Positions 16,848-25,745 are shown, numbered from the stretch's first letter. The stretch is 64,000 nt of DNA from JARRNJ01 sp037385045 (GCA_037385045.1 JARRNJ010000009.1:1-64000); one strand, 5' to 3'. Notes: a model not told the origin generated them from the letters alone. Numbers and translations are program-made.

Positions 16848-19757
16848 TCAGGCTGGCCTGATCTGGCACAGGGTGGCTTTGGTTTCCTGCATCTGGGTCA
16901 CCGCGTCGTAGCCGTAGGTGGTGGCCGTGTTGCACGCTTCACCGCGCACGTACGGCGCCGTTCCTTCGGGATAACGATCCTTGAGGTCCTGACCCTCGAA
17001 CCAGCCGCCGAAATGGAACGGCGTGAAGATCACCCCGCGGCCCACTCGCGGTGTGACCATGGCCATGACCAGGATCTTGCCGCCCTCGGGACCTTCCAGC
17101 CACACCATGTGACCGTCCTTGACGTTGCGGTCGTTGGCGTCGGCCGGATTGATCTCCACGAACATGTGCTGCTGCAGTTCGGCCAGCCATTTGTTGGAGC
17201 GGGTTTCCGCGCCGCCGCCCTCGTACTCCACCAGGCGGCCGCTGATGAACACCAGCGGGAAATCGCCTGAGTAATCCTTGTCCTGGATCGACGCATAGCG
17301 GGTCGGCAGGCGCCAGAACGCCTTGCGGTCCTGGTAGGTCGGGTAGGTTTTCACCAGGTCGTAGCGCGGCGTGTACAGCGGCTCGCGGTGCACCGGCACC
17401 GGGTCGGGGAATTGCCACACGACGCAGCGCGCCTTGGCGTTGCCGAACGGCGCGCAGCCGTGCTTGATGGCCACACGCTGAATGCCGCCCGACAGGTCGG
17501 TTTTCCAGTTGCGGCCCTCCGCGGCCTTCATTTCCGCAGGCGTGAGGTCGCTCCACCAGCCGAGCTTCTTCAGCATGTCGGCGGTGAACTCGGGGTAGCC
17601 GTCCTTGATCTCCGAACCGACGCTGTAGGAGCCGTCGGCCAGAATACTGACGCCGTTGTGCTCGGTCCCGAACCGCGCCCGGAAGGTCAGGCCGCCCTCG
17701 GCCACCGGCTTGCTCGGGTCGTACAGCACCGGCGTACCCGGATGGTTGAGCTCCGGGGTGCCCCAGCATGGCCACGGCAGGCCGTAATACTCACCGTTGC
17801 ATGGGCCGCCCTCGGCCTTGAGCGTGGTGGTGTTGAACGTATGGCGGTTCTTGGCCTGCTTCTTCAGGCGCTCGGGGCTCTGGCCGGTGTAGCCGATGGT
17901 CCAGGTGCCGCGGTTGACCTCGCGCAGGACATCTTCGGTGTTCGGAATGTTGTTCTCGACCTTGATGTGCTTGAACATCTGGTCGGCGAAGCCGAACTTT
18001 TTGGCGAACAGGTAGAGAATCTCCGCGTCCGTCTTCGACTCGAACAGCGGGTCGATCACCTTTTCGCGCCACTGCAGCGAGCGGTTGGAAGCCGTCACCG
18101 AGCCGTCCTGCTCGAACTGGGTGCAGGTGGGGAGCAGATAAGTGTTGTCCTTGCGGTTGCTCATCACCGCCAGGTGCGTCGGATAGGGATCGGAGATCAC
18201 CACCATATCCAACTGCTCCAACGCCTTCGCCATCTGGTTGCCGCGGGTCTGGCTGTTTACCGCGTGCCCCTGGAAGAAGATGGCGTGGAAGTTGTCCTTC
18301 TGCTGGAAGTTCTGGTTTTCCTCCATGATGCCGTCGATCCAGCGCGACACCGGCACACCCGGGATATTCATGGTGTAGGCCATCTTGCCGTGGCCGGCAT
18401 CGTACTTCTTGGACATGTCAAAGCGGTTCTTCAACCACTCATAGTCCACGTCCCAGACCCGGCACCAGTGCTTCCAGGCCCCTTCAGACAGGCCGTAGTA
18501 TCCCGGCAGCGTGTGGCAGTTGGGTCCGATGTCGGTGGCGCCCTGGACGTTGTCATGGCCGCGGAAGATGTTCGCCCCGCCGCCGCTGGTGCCGATGTTG
18601 CCCAGCGCCAGCTGCAGGATGCAGTAGGCGCGGGTGTTGTTGTTGCCGATATGGTGCTGGGTGCCGCCCATGCACCAGACGATGGTGCCGGGCCGGTTCT
18701 CGGCCAGCGTCTTGGCCGCCTGATGCATTTCGTTCTCGGGAATCCCGGTGACATTCTCCACCGTCTTGGGATCCCATTTCTTCACTTCTTCGCGCACCTG
18801 GTCGAGGCCGTAGACGCGCTCCTTGATGTACTTCTTGTCCTCCCAGCCGTTCTCGAAGATGTGCCACAACAGCCCCCAGATGAACGGCACGTCGGTGCCG
18901 GGGCGCAGCCGCAGATATTGATCGGCATGGGCCGCAGTACGCGTGAAGCGCGGGTCGACGACGATCATTTTGCCGCCGTTTTCCTTGCCGCGGAGGATGT
19001 GCTGCATGCCCACCGGGTGCGCTTCGGCGGCATTGCTGCCGACAAACAACATCGCTTTGGAGTTGTGGATATCGTTGAAGGAGTTGGTCATCGCGCCGTA
19101 GCCCCAGGTGTTGGCCACCCCGGCTACTGTGGTCGAATGGCAGATGCGCGCCTGGTGATCGATGTTGTTCGAACCCCAGAAACCGGCGAACTTGCGCTGC
19201 AGGTAGGAGCCTTCGTTGCTGGCCTTCGACGAGCCGCACCAGAAGATCGCGTCGGGTCCGGACTTCTTGCGGATCTCCAGGAACTTGTTGCCGATCTCCT
19301 CGACCGCCTGATCCCAGCTGATGCGCTTCCACTTGCCGCCTTCCAGCTTCATGGGATATTTCACCCGCTTGTCGCCCATGCCGTGTTCACGCACGGAAGC
19401 GCCCTTGGCGCAGTGCGAGCCCAGATTGAACGGCGACTCGAAGTCCGGTTCCTGTCCGGTCCAGATTCCGTTCTGAATCTTGGCTATGACGCCGCAACCA
19501 ACCGAGCAGTGCGTGCAGACCGAACGCCGCGTCACGGTCGGCACACCCGGCTTGGGAGCGTACTTGTCTTCGGCCGCCCGGGCCTTGCGCATCATGGTCA
19601 ACGGCAGCATACCGGCGATGGCCGAACCGCCTGCCGCAAGACCGGACCGGCGCAGGAACGTGCGTCGATCGATTGCTTCCCGGGAAACACCGAATGTCGA
19701 CTGCCCGCTTGTCGTGCGGTCAGTGGAACACTGGTTCCGCTTCCTGATGAGCTTCAT
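16848..19757 (-). CDS. fdhA: Formate dehydrogenase catalytic (alpha) subunit, cysteine form
   Basis: A 969-residue molybdenum (or tungsten) bis-pterin oxidoreductase that oxidises formate to carbon dioxide in the periplasm. A Tat signal (RRTFLRRSG, residues 31-39) is followed by the [4Fe-4S] ligands C81, C84, C88 and C116. The active-site residue is C206 in ARICHSTTVAG, encoded by an ordinary cysteine codon, so no selenocysteine machinery is needed. Downstream segments AMTNSFNDIHNSK and NAAEAHPVG are those of respiratory formate dehydrogenases, and the C-terminal molybdopterin dinucleotide-binding domain is complete. It is preceded by the Tat-signal peptide protein and the chaperone, and followed by the beta subunit. 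Confidence 0.95.
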   Translation of the reverse strand: MKLIRKRNQCSTDRTTSGQSTFGVSREAIDRRTFLRRSGLAAGGSAIAGMLPLTMMRKARAAEDKYAPKPGVPTVTRRSVCTHCSVGCGVIAKIQNGIWTGQEPDFESPFNLGSHCAKGASVREHGMGDKRVKYPMKLEGGKWKRISWDQAVEEIGNKFLEIRKKSGPDAIFWCGSSKASNEGSYLQRKFAGFWGSNNIDHQARICHSTTVAGVANTWGYGAMTNSFNDIHNSKAMLFVGSNAAEAHPVGMQHILRGKENGGKMIVVDPRFTRTAAHADQYLRLRPGTDVPFIWGLLWHIFENGWEDKKYIKERVYGLDQVREEVKKWDPKTVENVTGIPENEMHQAAKTLAENRPGTIVWCMGGTQHHIGNNNTRAYCILQLALGNIGTSGGGANIFRGHDNVQGATDIGPNCHTLPGYYGLSEGAWKHWCRVWDVDYEWLKNRFDMSKKYDAGHGKMAYTMNIPGVPVSRWIDGIMEENQNFQQKDNFHAIFFQGHAVNSQTRGNQMAKALEQLDMVVISDPYPTHLAVMSNRKDNTYLLPTCTQFEQDGSVTASNRSLQWREKVIDPLFESKTDAEILYLFAKKFGFADQMFKHIKVENNIPNTEDVLREVNRGTWTIGYTGQSPERLKKQAKNRHTFNTTTLKAEGGPCNGEYYGLPWPCWGTPELNHPGTPVLYDPSKPVAEGGLTFRARFGTEHNGVSILADGSYSVGSEIKDGYPEFTADMLKKLGWWSDLTPAEMKAAEGRNWKTDLSGGIQRVAIKHGCAPFGNAKARCVVWQFPDPVPVHREPLYTPRYDLVKTYPTYQDRKAFWRLPTRYASIQDKDYSGDFPLVFISGRLVEYEGGGAETRSNKWLAELQQHMFVEINPADANDRNVKDGHMVWLEGPEGGKILVMAMVTPRVGRGVIFTPFHFGGWFEGQDLKDRYPEGTAPYVRGEACNTATTYGYDAVTQMQETKATLCQIRPA

Positions 19758-19808
19758 CGCTTGATCTCCCGTTTACGCGTTCAGTAGTCCCATCCCGTTA
19801 CGCCCCGG

Positions 19809-20024
19809 CTAGAAACCCGCCTTGTCGTAGTAGGTGCGGATATGGGGTGTAACGTGATAGCCGCGCGAATCCGGCTTGACCTCACTCTGGTCCTGCGCCT
19901 CCGCCGGTAAACTGGCCGGGCCTCCCGCCGCAACGGACACCAGCACCGTGGTTCCGCCCGCCACCGCCATCCCCTTGAGAAAGGTGCGGCGGCTGCGCTG
20001 CAATTTATCCGCCTCTTTGCCCAT
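19809..20024 (-). CDS. Formate dehydrogenase region Tat-signal protein
   Basis: A 71-residue protein consisting almost entirely of a Tat signal (SRRTFLKGMAVAGGTT) and a short tail ending HVTPHIRTYYDKAGF. This matches the small Tat-translocated proteins regularly encoded just before formate dehydrogenase alpha genes. The role is unknown; it may help export or assembly. The start is ATG 20024, preceded by AGAGGAG; an upstream start in frame would put non-signal residues in front of the twin arginines. It sits 51 bases before fdhA. Confidence 0.85.
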   Translation of the reverse strand: MGKEADKLQRSRRTFLKGMAVAGGTTVLVSVAAGGPASLPAEAQDQSEVKPDSRGYHVTPHIRTYYDKAGF

Positions 20025-20087
20025 GTCGCACTCCTCTTTCATCTGCCTTGCCCGTTGTCTATTTGACCAGCCCCTGCGCGGCCGCAC

Positions 20088-20732
20088 TCACCCCGACATG
20101 GCGAGATAGCGGCGCTCGAATTCGATGAACTGCTCGCCTAACCGCCCGACGGCGCGGTAGAAGTTCGCCGCCCGCGCCTGCTGCAGATCCTTGAAGAACA
20201 AACCCATCCACGGCGCCACGTGCTGTTGGAAGAATTCGCGCTGCGCGCCGGCATCGAGCTCCGGAGCGCTGCTGATAATCACCGCCATGGCCTCGCACAG
20301 CGCGCTGGCATGATCCTCGGGTTCCGCCACCCCGGCCTGGCGTTCGATCCCCAACTGCTGAAGGTCGCGGCGCAGGTAAGCCAGCGGCCGGTCCATCATG
20401 AATCCGGTCAGGTACCAGGACCCGTACGGAACCAGCTCGCCACGGGAAATGCCGATGAACAGCTCATGGTACTCGTCGTCCAGTCCTTCGGTGGTGGCGT
20501 AGCCGGCGGCGAGTCTGAGCATGTCCCAGGTCGGCGCCATGTCGCCCTCGGCCTGCCCGCCGGCCTCAATGCCCCGCAGCGCCTCGAGCACCTCGGCCCC
20601 CGGCGGCCGCGCCAGCAATGCGCCGAGGAGGCCGTAGGTGCTGGCCCGCTTCTCGTCTTCCGGCCCCACTGGCGCCGCTTCGTCCTCCGACGCGGCGTCC
20701 GCCGAAAAAGCCTCTGGTTCCATAGCCTGCAT
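20088..20732 (-). CDS. TorD/DmsD-family chaperone for formate dehydrogenase
   Basis: A 214-residue cytoplasmic chaperone of the all-helical TorD family. The signature is in the segments STYGLLGALLARPPG, DEYHELFIGISRGELVPYGSWYLTGFMMDRPLAYLRRDL and EPEDHASALCEAMAVI. Such proteins bind the Tat signal and apo-form of molybdoenzymes until cofactor is inserted. The start is probably ATG 20732; ATG 20723 three codons on is the alternative. It is the first gene of the catalytic operon, directly behind a sigma-54-type promoter. Confidence 0.88.
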   Translation of the reverse strand: MQAMEPEAFSADAASEDEAAPVGPEDEKRASTYGLLGALLARPPGAEVLEALRGIEAGGQAEGDMAPTWDMLRLAAGYATTEGLDDEYHELFIGISRGELVPYGSWYLTGFMMDRPLAYLRRDLQQLGIERQAGVAEPEDHASALCEAMAVIISSAPELDAGAQREFFQQHVAPWMGLFFKDLQQARAANFYRAVGRLGEQFIEFERRYLAMSG

Positions 20733-20774
20733 AAACCTTTTCCAGTCATGGTTCCCGTTTGCCAGGCAAACGAA

Positions 20775-20790
20775 AGCAAAACCTGTGCCG
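20775..20790 (-). promoter_or_regulatory. Sigma-54 (-24/-12) promoter of the chaperone-fdhABC operon
   Basis: On the minus strand the site reads CGGCACAGGTTTTGCTTT: GGCAC (20785-20789), five bases, then TTGC (20776-20779). This matches the consensus GGCAC-N5-TTGC exactly. Transcription would begin about 12 bases further on, some 30 bases before the chaperone start. A sigma-54 activator is encoded 3.6 kb upstream in the same island. Confidence 0.72.
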
Positions 20791-20885
20791 TTCGGCGCGA
20801 AAACAGAACAGAACAAACGGCGCTATCTGCCGGCTCCCGTACCCGCCCCAATCAGGCGTCCCGGCCCAAGAGCGACAAAATGACC

Positions 20886-20902
20886 CAACGCTTCCCGCGT
20901 TG
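20886..20902. promoter_or_regulatory. Inverted repeat upstream of the sigma-54 promoter
   Basis: CAACGC, five bases, GCGTTG: a perfect 6-bp inverted repeat about 100 bases upstream of the sigma-54 promoter, the usual distance for an activator-binding site. It also lies 27 bases after the polyferredoxin stop, so it could instead be a transcript-end hairpin; the T-run after it is weak. Confidence 0.4.
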
Positions 20903-20928
20903 TTACCTCATGACCACCCCGCGTGCGG

Positions 20929-22638
20929 TCATTGCGGCCGGCCATAGGCGTCCGGGTTGCCGTGCTCGAACAGATCGATCACGCGGCACTCTTCGCACAT
21001 CTTGAGGCGCCGCAGGGCGGCCTCGTCCTGGAACATCCAATGGTTGTGCAGCTTCTGGGTCATGCGGGCGACCACTTTCTGGCTGGCAAAGGGTTTGCCG
21101 CAGCTGACACAGCGAAACGGCTCCTCTTCATACAGCACCCGGATCCGGGCCCGCTGCCCGGCATCGTAGAGGTAACGGGGCGACGGCCCGATGGCGTCCT
21201 CGGGACAGCTGCGGGCGCACAGTCCGCATTGCACGCAGTTCTGTTCCAGAAAGCGCAGCTGCGGCCGCCCGTCTCCGGCCAGCAACGCACCGGTGGGACA
21301 TTGTGACGCACAGGCCATACAAAGCGTGCAGTTCTGGGCGTCCACCCACACCTCTCCAAACGGCGCACCCGCCGGCAGGGCCGCCAACGGCCGGGCCTGC
21401 GGCGCGTGCTCATGCAGGTGATCGACCGCCAGACGAATCATGGTCCGCTTCTCGTCGAAGGCGGCAAACGTGCCGGGCACCATCGCGGCGCCGTCTCCGA
21501 TCGCACCGGCCGCGTGAATCGGCCAGCTCTCGTCCGGGTCGCGATAGCCGAACAACTGCAGCCGTTCCCGCGCATAGCCCATTCCTTCGAGAATGGCCCA
21601 GGCGTAGGACAACTGCAGCGACAGCTCGCGCAGCACCGACGGCGGGGTCGCCCCGGTCACCAGGATCAACACTTGATCGGCGCCATAGGCCAATGCGGTC
21701 AACCAGGCGTCCATTCCCAACGAACCCGCCTCCTCGACCTCGAACGGCAGCACCCGCTCAGGCAGCGCGGCGGCCACGGAGCGAAAAGCCTCGGCACCCG
21801 CCTCGGCGTCGTGAAACACCACCGCCGGGCTTGCACCGCCATACCCGCGGTAGCGCTGCAGCGCCTGGCGCAGCGAATCGAGGAAATCATTGACGGCCGG
21901 ATATACATAGCGAATGGCACCGGTGGGACACGCGGTGGCGCAGCTTCCACCCCCCTGGCAGAGGTTCGCGTCCACCTCGATCCTGTCGCCGATGGAGCGT
22001 ATCGCCACCGTCGGACAGGCGTCGAGGCAGCGCGAGCAGCCGCTCAAGCCGCTGGCGCCGTGGGCACAGATGGCCGGGTCGTATTCGAAAAACTTCGGCT
22101 TCTCGAATTCACCGACCAGCTCCGGAAGCTGTTCCAGCGCGCGCCGCAATGCCTGCTCATCGTCGCCGGGCGCGAAATAGCCCAGCGGCGGCACCTCCCG
22201 CGGAATCGCCGGTTGCGGCTGCAGGTCCAGAACCAGATCGAAATACCGGTTTGCCTGCCCGAGCAGCTGTGCCGGATTCAATTCCTGGTCGTCCACCGCC
22301 ACCGCCGCCGAGAAGCGGCCCAGGTAACCGTCCAGGCGTGTCAACCGGCCGGCAGCGAGAATCACCCCCTCCGGCGCCGCCGCATCCGCTTCATCGCCCG
22401 CCGCGGCTGCCGGCGGACGCAGCCATACAATCTGCAGGTCCGGCGCCAGCATGCGCACGGCACGCTGGGCCCGCGCCGGGCCGCCGAGCACCAGCAGTCG
22501 GCCGAGGGAGTGGAAATCGATCACCGAGGCGGCCTGCCGGCCGCCGGATGCAGCACCTTGGCGGGCCTCGGCACGGGCCCGGCCGTCCTGGGTCAGAGCC
22601 GGCAGCGCAACCGCCGGCTGATCGTTCGATGCGGTCAT
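20929..22638 (-). CDS. 4Fe-4S polyferredoxin of the formate dehydrogenase cluster
   Basis: A 569-residue cytoplasmic protein with several cysteine groups: GCSRCLDACP, CQGGGSCATACP, CTLCMACASQCP and CVQCGLCARSCP, plus single pairs CVSCGKPF and CEECRV near the end. This allows about four [4Fe-4S] clusters and one further metal site. The N-terminal 150 residues are not recognised and resemble a nucleotide-binding fold only loosely. Proteins like this accompany DUF3305/DUF3306 genes in formate dehydrogenase clusters and are thought to move electrons or help mature the enzyme. It follows the DUF3306 gene by 63 bases. Confidence 0.82.
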   Translation of the reverse strand: MTASNDQPAVALPALTQDGRARAEARQGAASGGRQAASVIDFHSLGRLLVLGGPARAQRAVRMLAPDLQIVWLRPPAAAAGDEADAAAPEGVILAAGRLTRLDGYLGRFSAAVAVDDQELNPAQLLGQANRYFDLVLDLQPQPAIPREVPPLGYFAPGDDEQALRRALEQLPELVGEFEKPKFFEYDPAICAHGASGLSGCSRCLDACPTVAIRSIGDRIEVDANLCQGGGSCATACPTGAIRYVYPAVNDFLDSLRQALQRYRGYGGASPAVVFHDAEAGAEAFRSVAAALPERVLPFEVEEAGSLGMDAWLTALAYGADQVLILVTGATPPSVLRELSLQLSYAWAILEGMGYARERLQLFGYRDPDESWPIHAAGAIGDGAAMVPGTFAAFDEKRTMIRLAVDHLHEHAPQARPLAALPAGAPFGEVWVDAQNCTLCMACASQCPTGALLAGDGRPQLRFLEQNCVQCGLCARSCPEDAIGPSPRYLYDAGQRARIRVLYEEEPFRCVSCGKPFASQKVVARMTQKLHNHWMFQDEAALRRLKMCEECRVIDLFEHGNPDAYGRPQ

Positions 22639-22701
22639 AACCAGTACTCCGGGGGCTCGCCCCGCCCGCCTGTACGCCCTCGCCTCACGGCGGCGCGGCG
22701 C

Positions 22702-23289
22702 TCAACCGTGTTGTGGATCATCATCGGCCCACGGGATATCTGTGCCGTTCCCGGCGCTCGACGACGCGGTGTCGCCCTCGGCCGCTGGTGCGGCAGCCGG
22801 CGGGTGGGATTCGGACAGCTCGGCGGCCGGGCCTGCGGCCTCCGCTTGCGCCAGCTCCGCCTCGCCGCGGCGGCGGGCCTCGCGCTCGAACTGGGCCCGC
22901 ATGTCGGCGGTGATGATGTCGCCAAGAGGCTCGAACACCGTGTAGTCGTCGTCGTAATCATCGAGGCCGTCGCGAAAATTGAACGCGGAAAACCCGAACA
23001 GCTTGCGCAGCGCCCGCTTGCGCAGCTGCTCGCTTACGCCGGGCGCCAGGAACGGACTGTAATCGCTGGACTCGTGCAGGGACTCGACCGGAGGCATGTC
23101 GGCGTCGGTCAGCGCCGGCGGCGGTTCGGGTTCGGCCACCGGCGCCGGCGCGGGATCCCCGGACGGCTCAGGTGGATTCAGCCCGGCGCGCACCTGGCGT
23201 TTGCGCCGCGACCAGCGCGACACAAACCCCTCGCCCGGATCCCCGGCCCGCTCCAACCCGGGCCCGGCGTTGTCGCGATCATCAGCCAC
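22702..23289 (-). CDS. DUF3306 domain protein
   Basis: A 195-residue hydrophilic protein. The recognisable core is FVSRWSRRKRQVRAG near the N-terminus and DYSPFLAPGVSEQLRKRALRKLF with FNFRDGLDDYDDDYTVFEPLGDIITADM; proline/alanine-rich low-complexity tails lie on both sides. The family co-occurs with DUF3305 and formate dehydrogenase; the biochemical role is not known. The start is GTG 23289, which overlaps the DUF3305 gene by eight bases, so the two are translationally coupled. Confidence 0.82.
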   Translation of the reverse strand: MADDRDNAGPGLERAGDPGEGFVSRWSRRKRQVRAGLNPPEPSGDPAPAPVAEPEPPPALTDADMPPVESLHESSDYSPFLAPGVSEQLRKRALRKLFGFSAFNFRDGLDDYDDDYTVFEPLGDIITADMRAQFEREARRRGEAELAQAEAAGPAAELSESHPPAAAPAAEGDTASSSAGNGTDIPWADDDPQHG

Positions 23290-23788
23290 GCTCAGACTCC
23301 TGGAACCAGTTCTCGCGTTTGCGTTTCTTGCGCTCGGCCGGCTTGAAGTTCTCCACCACATAGCGTTCCAGCCACTGATAGATTTCCGGCGGCACCGGAG
23401 TGGAGTAAACGATGCCGTCGGCCTCCATGTACGCCCCGGCCTCGTCGTAGTTGGCCGTCACCACGAAGGGTTCCGGATCGCCGGCATCGTTCTCCCGGCA
23501 AACCACGAACAACGACGGCGACTGGCCCACCAGGTTGTACCAGTAGCTCTCGGCGCTGTCGCGATGCAGCTGCACCGCGTAACCTTGGTGCAGGAATTGG
23601 TCGCAGCCGTCGTGGGAATGCACCAGCACCGGAGCGGCCGTTTCGCCGGCGCTGAGCCGGTCGCCGGCAACCACGCCCACCACACCCCACTGCGGACGGG
23701 CCCAGGGGGTGGTGTCCTTCGCCGGACGCCGTTCCAGGATGACGGACACCGGAAAACAATTGTCGCCGACGGATGCGCTCTCGCTCAT
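23282..23788 (-). CDS. DUF3305 domain protein
   Basis: A 168-residue soluble protein. It has the phrases SVILERRPAKDTTPWARPQWGVVGVV, SYWYNLVGQSPSLFVVCREN and PEIYQWLERYVVENFKP, the pattern of the DUF3305 family found next to DUF3306 and formate dehydrogenase maturation genes. The function is unknown. The start is ATG 23788 (MSESASVGDN). It heads a transcription unit with DUF3306 and the polyferredoxin; a possible sigma-54 promoter lies about 48 bases upstream. Confidence 0.82.
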   Translation of the reverse strand: MSESASVGDNCFPVSVILERRPAKDTTPWARPQWGVVGVVAGDRLSAGETAAPVLVHSHDGCDQFLHQGYAVQLHRDSAESYWYNLVGQSPSLFVVCRENDAGDPEPFVVTANYDEAGAYMEADGIVYSTPVPPEIYQWLERYVVENFKPAERKKRKRENWFQESERG

Positions 23789-23835
23789 GCCTGCTGCCCC
23801 GCAATTCGCTCTGCTACTGCTCGACCCCGGATCGA

Positions 23836-23850
23836 GCAAGACCCATACCA
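23836..23850 (-). promoter_or_regulatory. Possible sigma-54 promoter of the DUF3305 unit
   Basis: On the minus strand: TGGTATGGGTCTTGC. The invariant GG and GC are correctly spaced, but -24 reads GGTAT instead of GGCAC. The position, 48 bases before the DUF3305 start, suits a promoter and parallels the stronger site at 20775. Confidence 0.45.
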
Positions 23851-24054
23851 ACCGGTAATCGACCCGCAACTGACTGAACCAACAAAGCAATTTGACCTGG
23901 CCGAGCGTGCTGCCCGGACAAAATGAACCAAAAGGGAAGAGCCTGTGTCATTCCGACGCAGGTCCGTTCGCCAGCGGGAAGGATTCACCCAACGCCGGGT
24001 CCGCGAGGCGGCCGCGCGGGGCCACATGGAACGCGGCAACGGCCGCAAAATCGG

Positions 24055-24264
24055 TCATTCGTCGAGGGCGATTTCCCCGTCGATACGCAGGGCCAATCCG
24101 AGATCGGGAATCTCCAACATCATCGCGGCGGGAAGGCGGGCCGCGGCATCCACGGCGTTGCGCTGCAGCGCATCGCGCACGGCCTTCTCGATCTCCCGTT
24201 GGGAGGTAATCCCGACCTTCTTCAGAAAACGCCGGATCTGCTGAGTCAACACCTCTTCGTTCAC
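24055..24264 (-). CDS. Small DUF6494-like protein
   Basis: A 69-residue soluble protein with the N-terminal phrase NEEVLTQQIRRFLKKVGITSQREIEKAV and ending LEIPDLGLALRIDGEIALDE. It matches the small family I recall as DUF6494, found in formate dehydrogenase and other redox clusters; the function is unknown. The start is GTG 24264 with GGAGGAGC at good spacing. It follows the sigma-54 activator by 56 bases and is probably co-transcribed with it. The 266 bases after it hold the promoter of the DUF3305 unit. Confidence 0.7.
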   Translation of the reverse strand: MNEEVLTQQIRRFLKKVGITSQREIEKAVRDALQRNAVDAAARLPAAMMLEIPDLGLALRIDGEIALDE

Positions 24265-24320
24265 CTGCCCGCTCCTCCCGCGCCGGTCCGCCTCGCGGAC
24301 CAATCGCTTGTGCTGTTGCG

Positions 24321-25745
24321 CTAATCCGTGCCTCCGTGGGCCCAGGCCTGGAGCTTGCGGTCGAGCGTCTTGCGCGAGATGCCCAGGCGCCGCGCGGCTT
24401 CGGACTTGTTCCCGCCGACGCTGTCCAGCACCCGCAGCATATGCTGCTTTTCCACCTCCGATAGCGTCCAACCCAGCGGAAATCCGCCGCCATCCTGCGA
24501 CCCGCCCCGGCCCGCGGGAACACCCGTGCCACCATGGCAACAGTCGCCGGGCAGCCTGCCCAACAACAGCGAGCGCTCGATGACGTTCTTCAATTCGCGC
24601 ACGTTGCCCGGCCAATCGTAGTCCTGCATGTGGACGAAATCGTTGTGGCCGAACGGGACCGGCGCCACGCCGATCTCGGATGCCAGCGTCTCGGCGAAAT
24701 AGTGGGCCAACGCCGGAATGTCCTCCAGCCGGTCGCGCAGGGGCGGAACGACGATGCGCAGTACGTTCAGGCGGTAGTACAGGTCTTCGCGGAACGCGGC
24801 CTGTTGAACCTGTTCCGCCAGCGGTACGTTGGTGGCGGCGATAACACGGCAGCTGACCTCCACTTCCCGGTCGGAGCCCACCGGCCGCACCCGTTTCTCC
24901 TCCAACACCCGCAGCAGGTTGGCCTGCAGCGGCAGCGGCAGTTCGCCGATCTCGTCGAGAAAGATGGTGCCGTTATTGGCGTAGCCGAACAGGCCCTCGC
25001 GCGCCGCGTGGGCGCCGGTGAAGGCGCCGCGGGTATGCCCGAACAATTCGCTCTCCAGCAGTTCCGAGGAGATCGAACCGCAGTTGACGGCGACAAACGC
25101 CCCCTTGCGGCCGCTCTGCTTGTGAATGGCCCGCGCCACCAGTTCCTTGCCGGTACCGGTCTCGCCTTCCACCAATACCGTGGACGCGGTGGCGGCGATC
25201 CGGTTGACGATGCGGTGCAGATCCTGCATCACGGCGCTGTCACCAATCAGCCCCTCGGCCGTGCGCGGCGGCACGCTGCGCCGCCGCAGCAGGAAGTTCT
25301 CGCGCATCATCTCCCGCCGGTCGAGACAGCGCTTGATCGAGGCCAGCATCTGCTCGATGCGGAACGGCTGGACCAGCAAGTCCGAAGCGCCGGCGCGCAA
25401 CGCCGCTACCGCGGTATCCAGATCCGCATAGTCGGTCATGAAGATGACATCGGAGCGGACACCGGCATCGCGCAGCTTGCGCTGCCATACCACACCGGAT
25501 TCGCCGGACAGGCGCATGCTGACGACAAACAGGTCAAAATGGCAACGCTGGCGCAAGGCTTCGGCGCTGTCGATGCTGGTGGCGATCTCCACCAGCGCAT
25601 AGCGGCTGGCCAGTGCCTTGCGCAGGTCATCACGCAAACCGGGCTCGTTGTCGACGATGAGGATCGACGCCCCTTGTTGGCCTGCGGTCCCCGAGGCCGC
25701 GTCGGGCGCGCTGATCTGGTCGGCATCCGGATTGAAGTTCAACAT
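24321..25745 (-). CDS. Sigma-54-dependent activator with a degenerate receiver domain
   Basis: A 474-residue NtrC-family activator: receiver-like domain (about 27-140), AAA+ domain (about 165-390) and a Fis-type helix-turn-helix (about 430-470, SEAARRLGISRKTLDRKL). The AAA+ part is intact, with Walker A GETGTGKE and the sigma-54 contact loop GAFTGA. The receiver is not: the phosphoacceptor position in DLFVVSMRL is S76 and the conserved lysine is Q126 (LVQPF). It therefore cannot be switched by ordinary phosphorylation. It lies between the minus-strand fdh units and the plus-strand cofactor genes and is the obvious activator of the two sigma-54 promoters. No kinase gene adjoins it. Confidence 0.88.
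   Translation of the reverse strand: MLNFNPDADQISAPDAASGTAGQQGASILIVDNEPGLRDDLRKALASRYALVEIATSIDSAEALRQRCHFDLFVVSMRLSGESGVVWQRKLRDAGVRSDVIFMTDYADLDTAVAALRAGASDLLVQPFRIEQMLASIKRCLDRREMMRENFLLRRRSVPPRTAEGLIGDSAVMQDLHRIVNRIAATASTVLVEGETGTGKELVARAIHKQSGRKGAFVAVNCGSISSELLESELFGHTRGAFTGAHAAREGLFGYANNGTIFLDEIGELPLPLQANLLRVLEEKRVRPVGSDREVEVSCRVIAATNVPLAEQVQQAAFREDLYYRLNVLRIVVPPLRDRLEDIPALAHYFAETLASEIGVAPVPFGHNDFVHMQDYDWPGNVRELKNVIERSLLLGRLPGDCCHGGTGVPAGRGGSQDGGGFPLGWTLSEVEKQHMLRVLDSVGGNKSEAARRLGISRKTLDRKLQAWAHGGTD

Noticed and set aside
17388..19787. Very long open frame (about 800 codons) on the plus strand across fdhA
   Set aside because: It is the antisense of a certain formate dehydrogenase gene; the translation lacks recognisable domains and such frames are common in GC-rich DNA.
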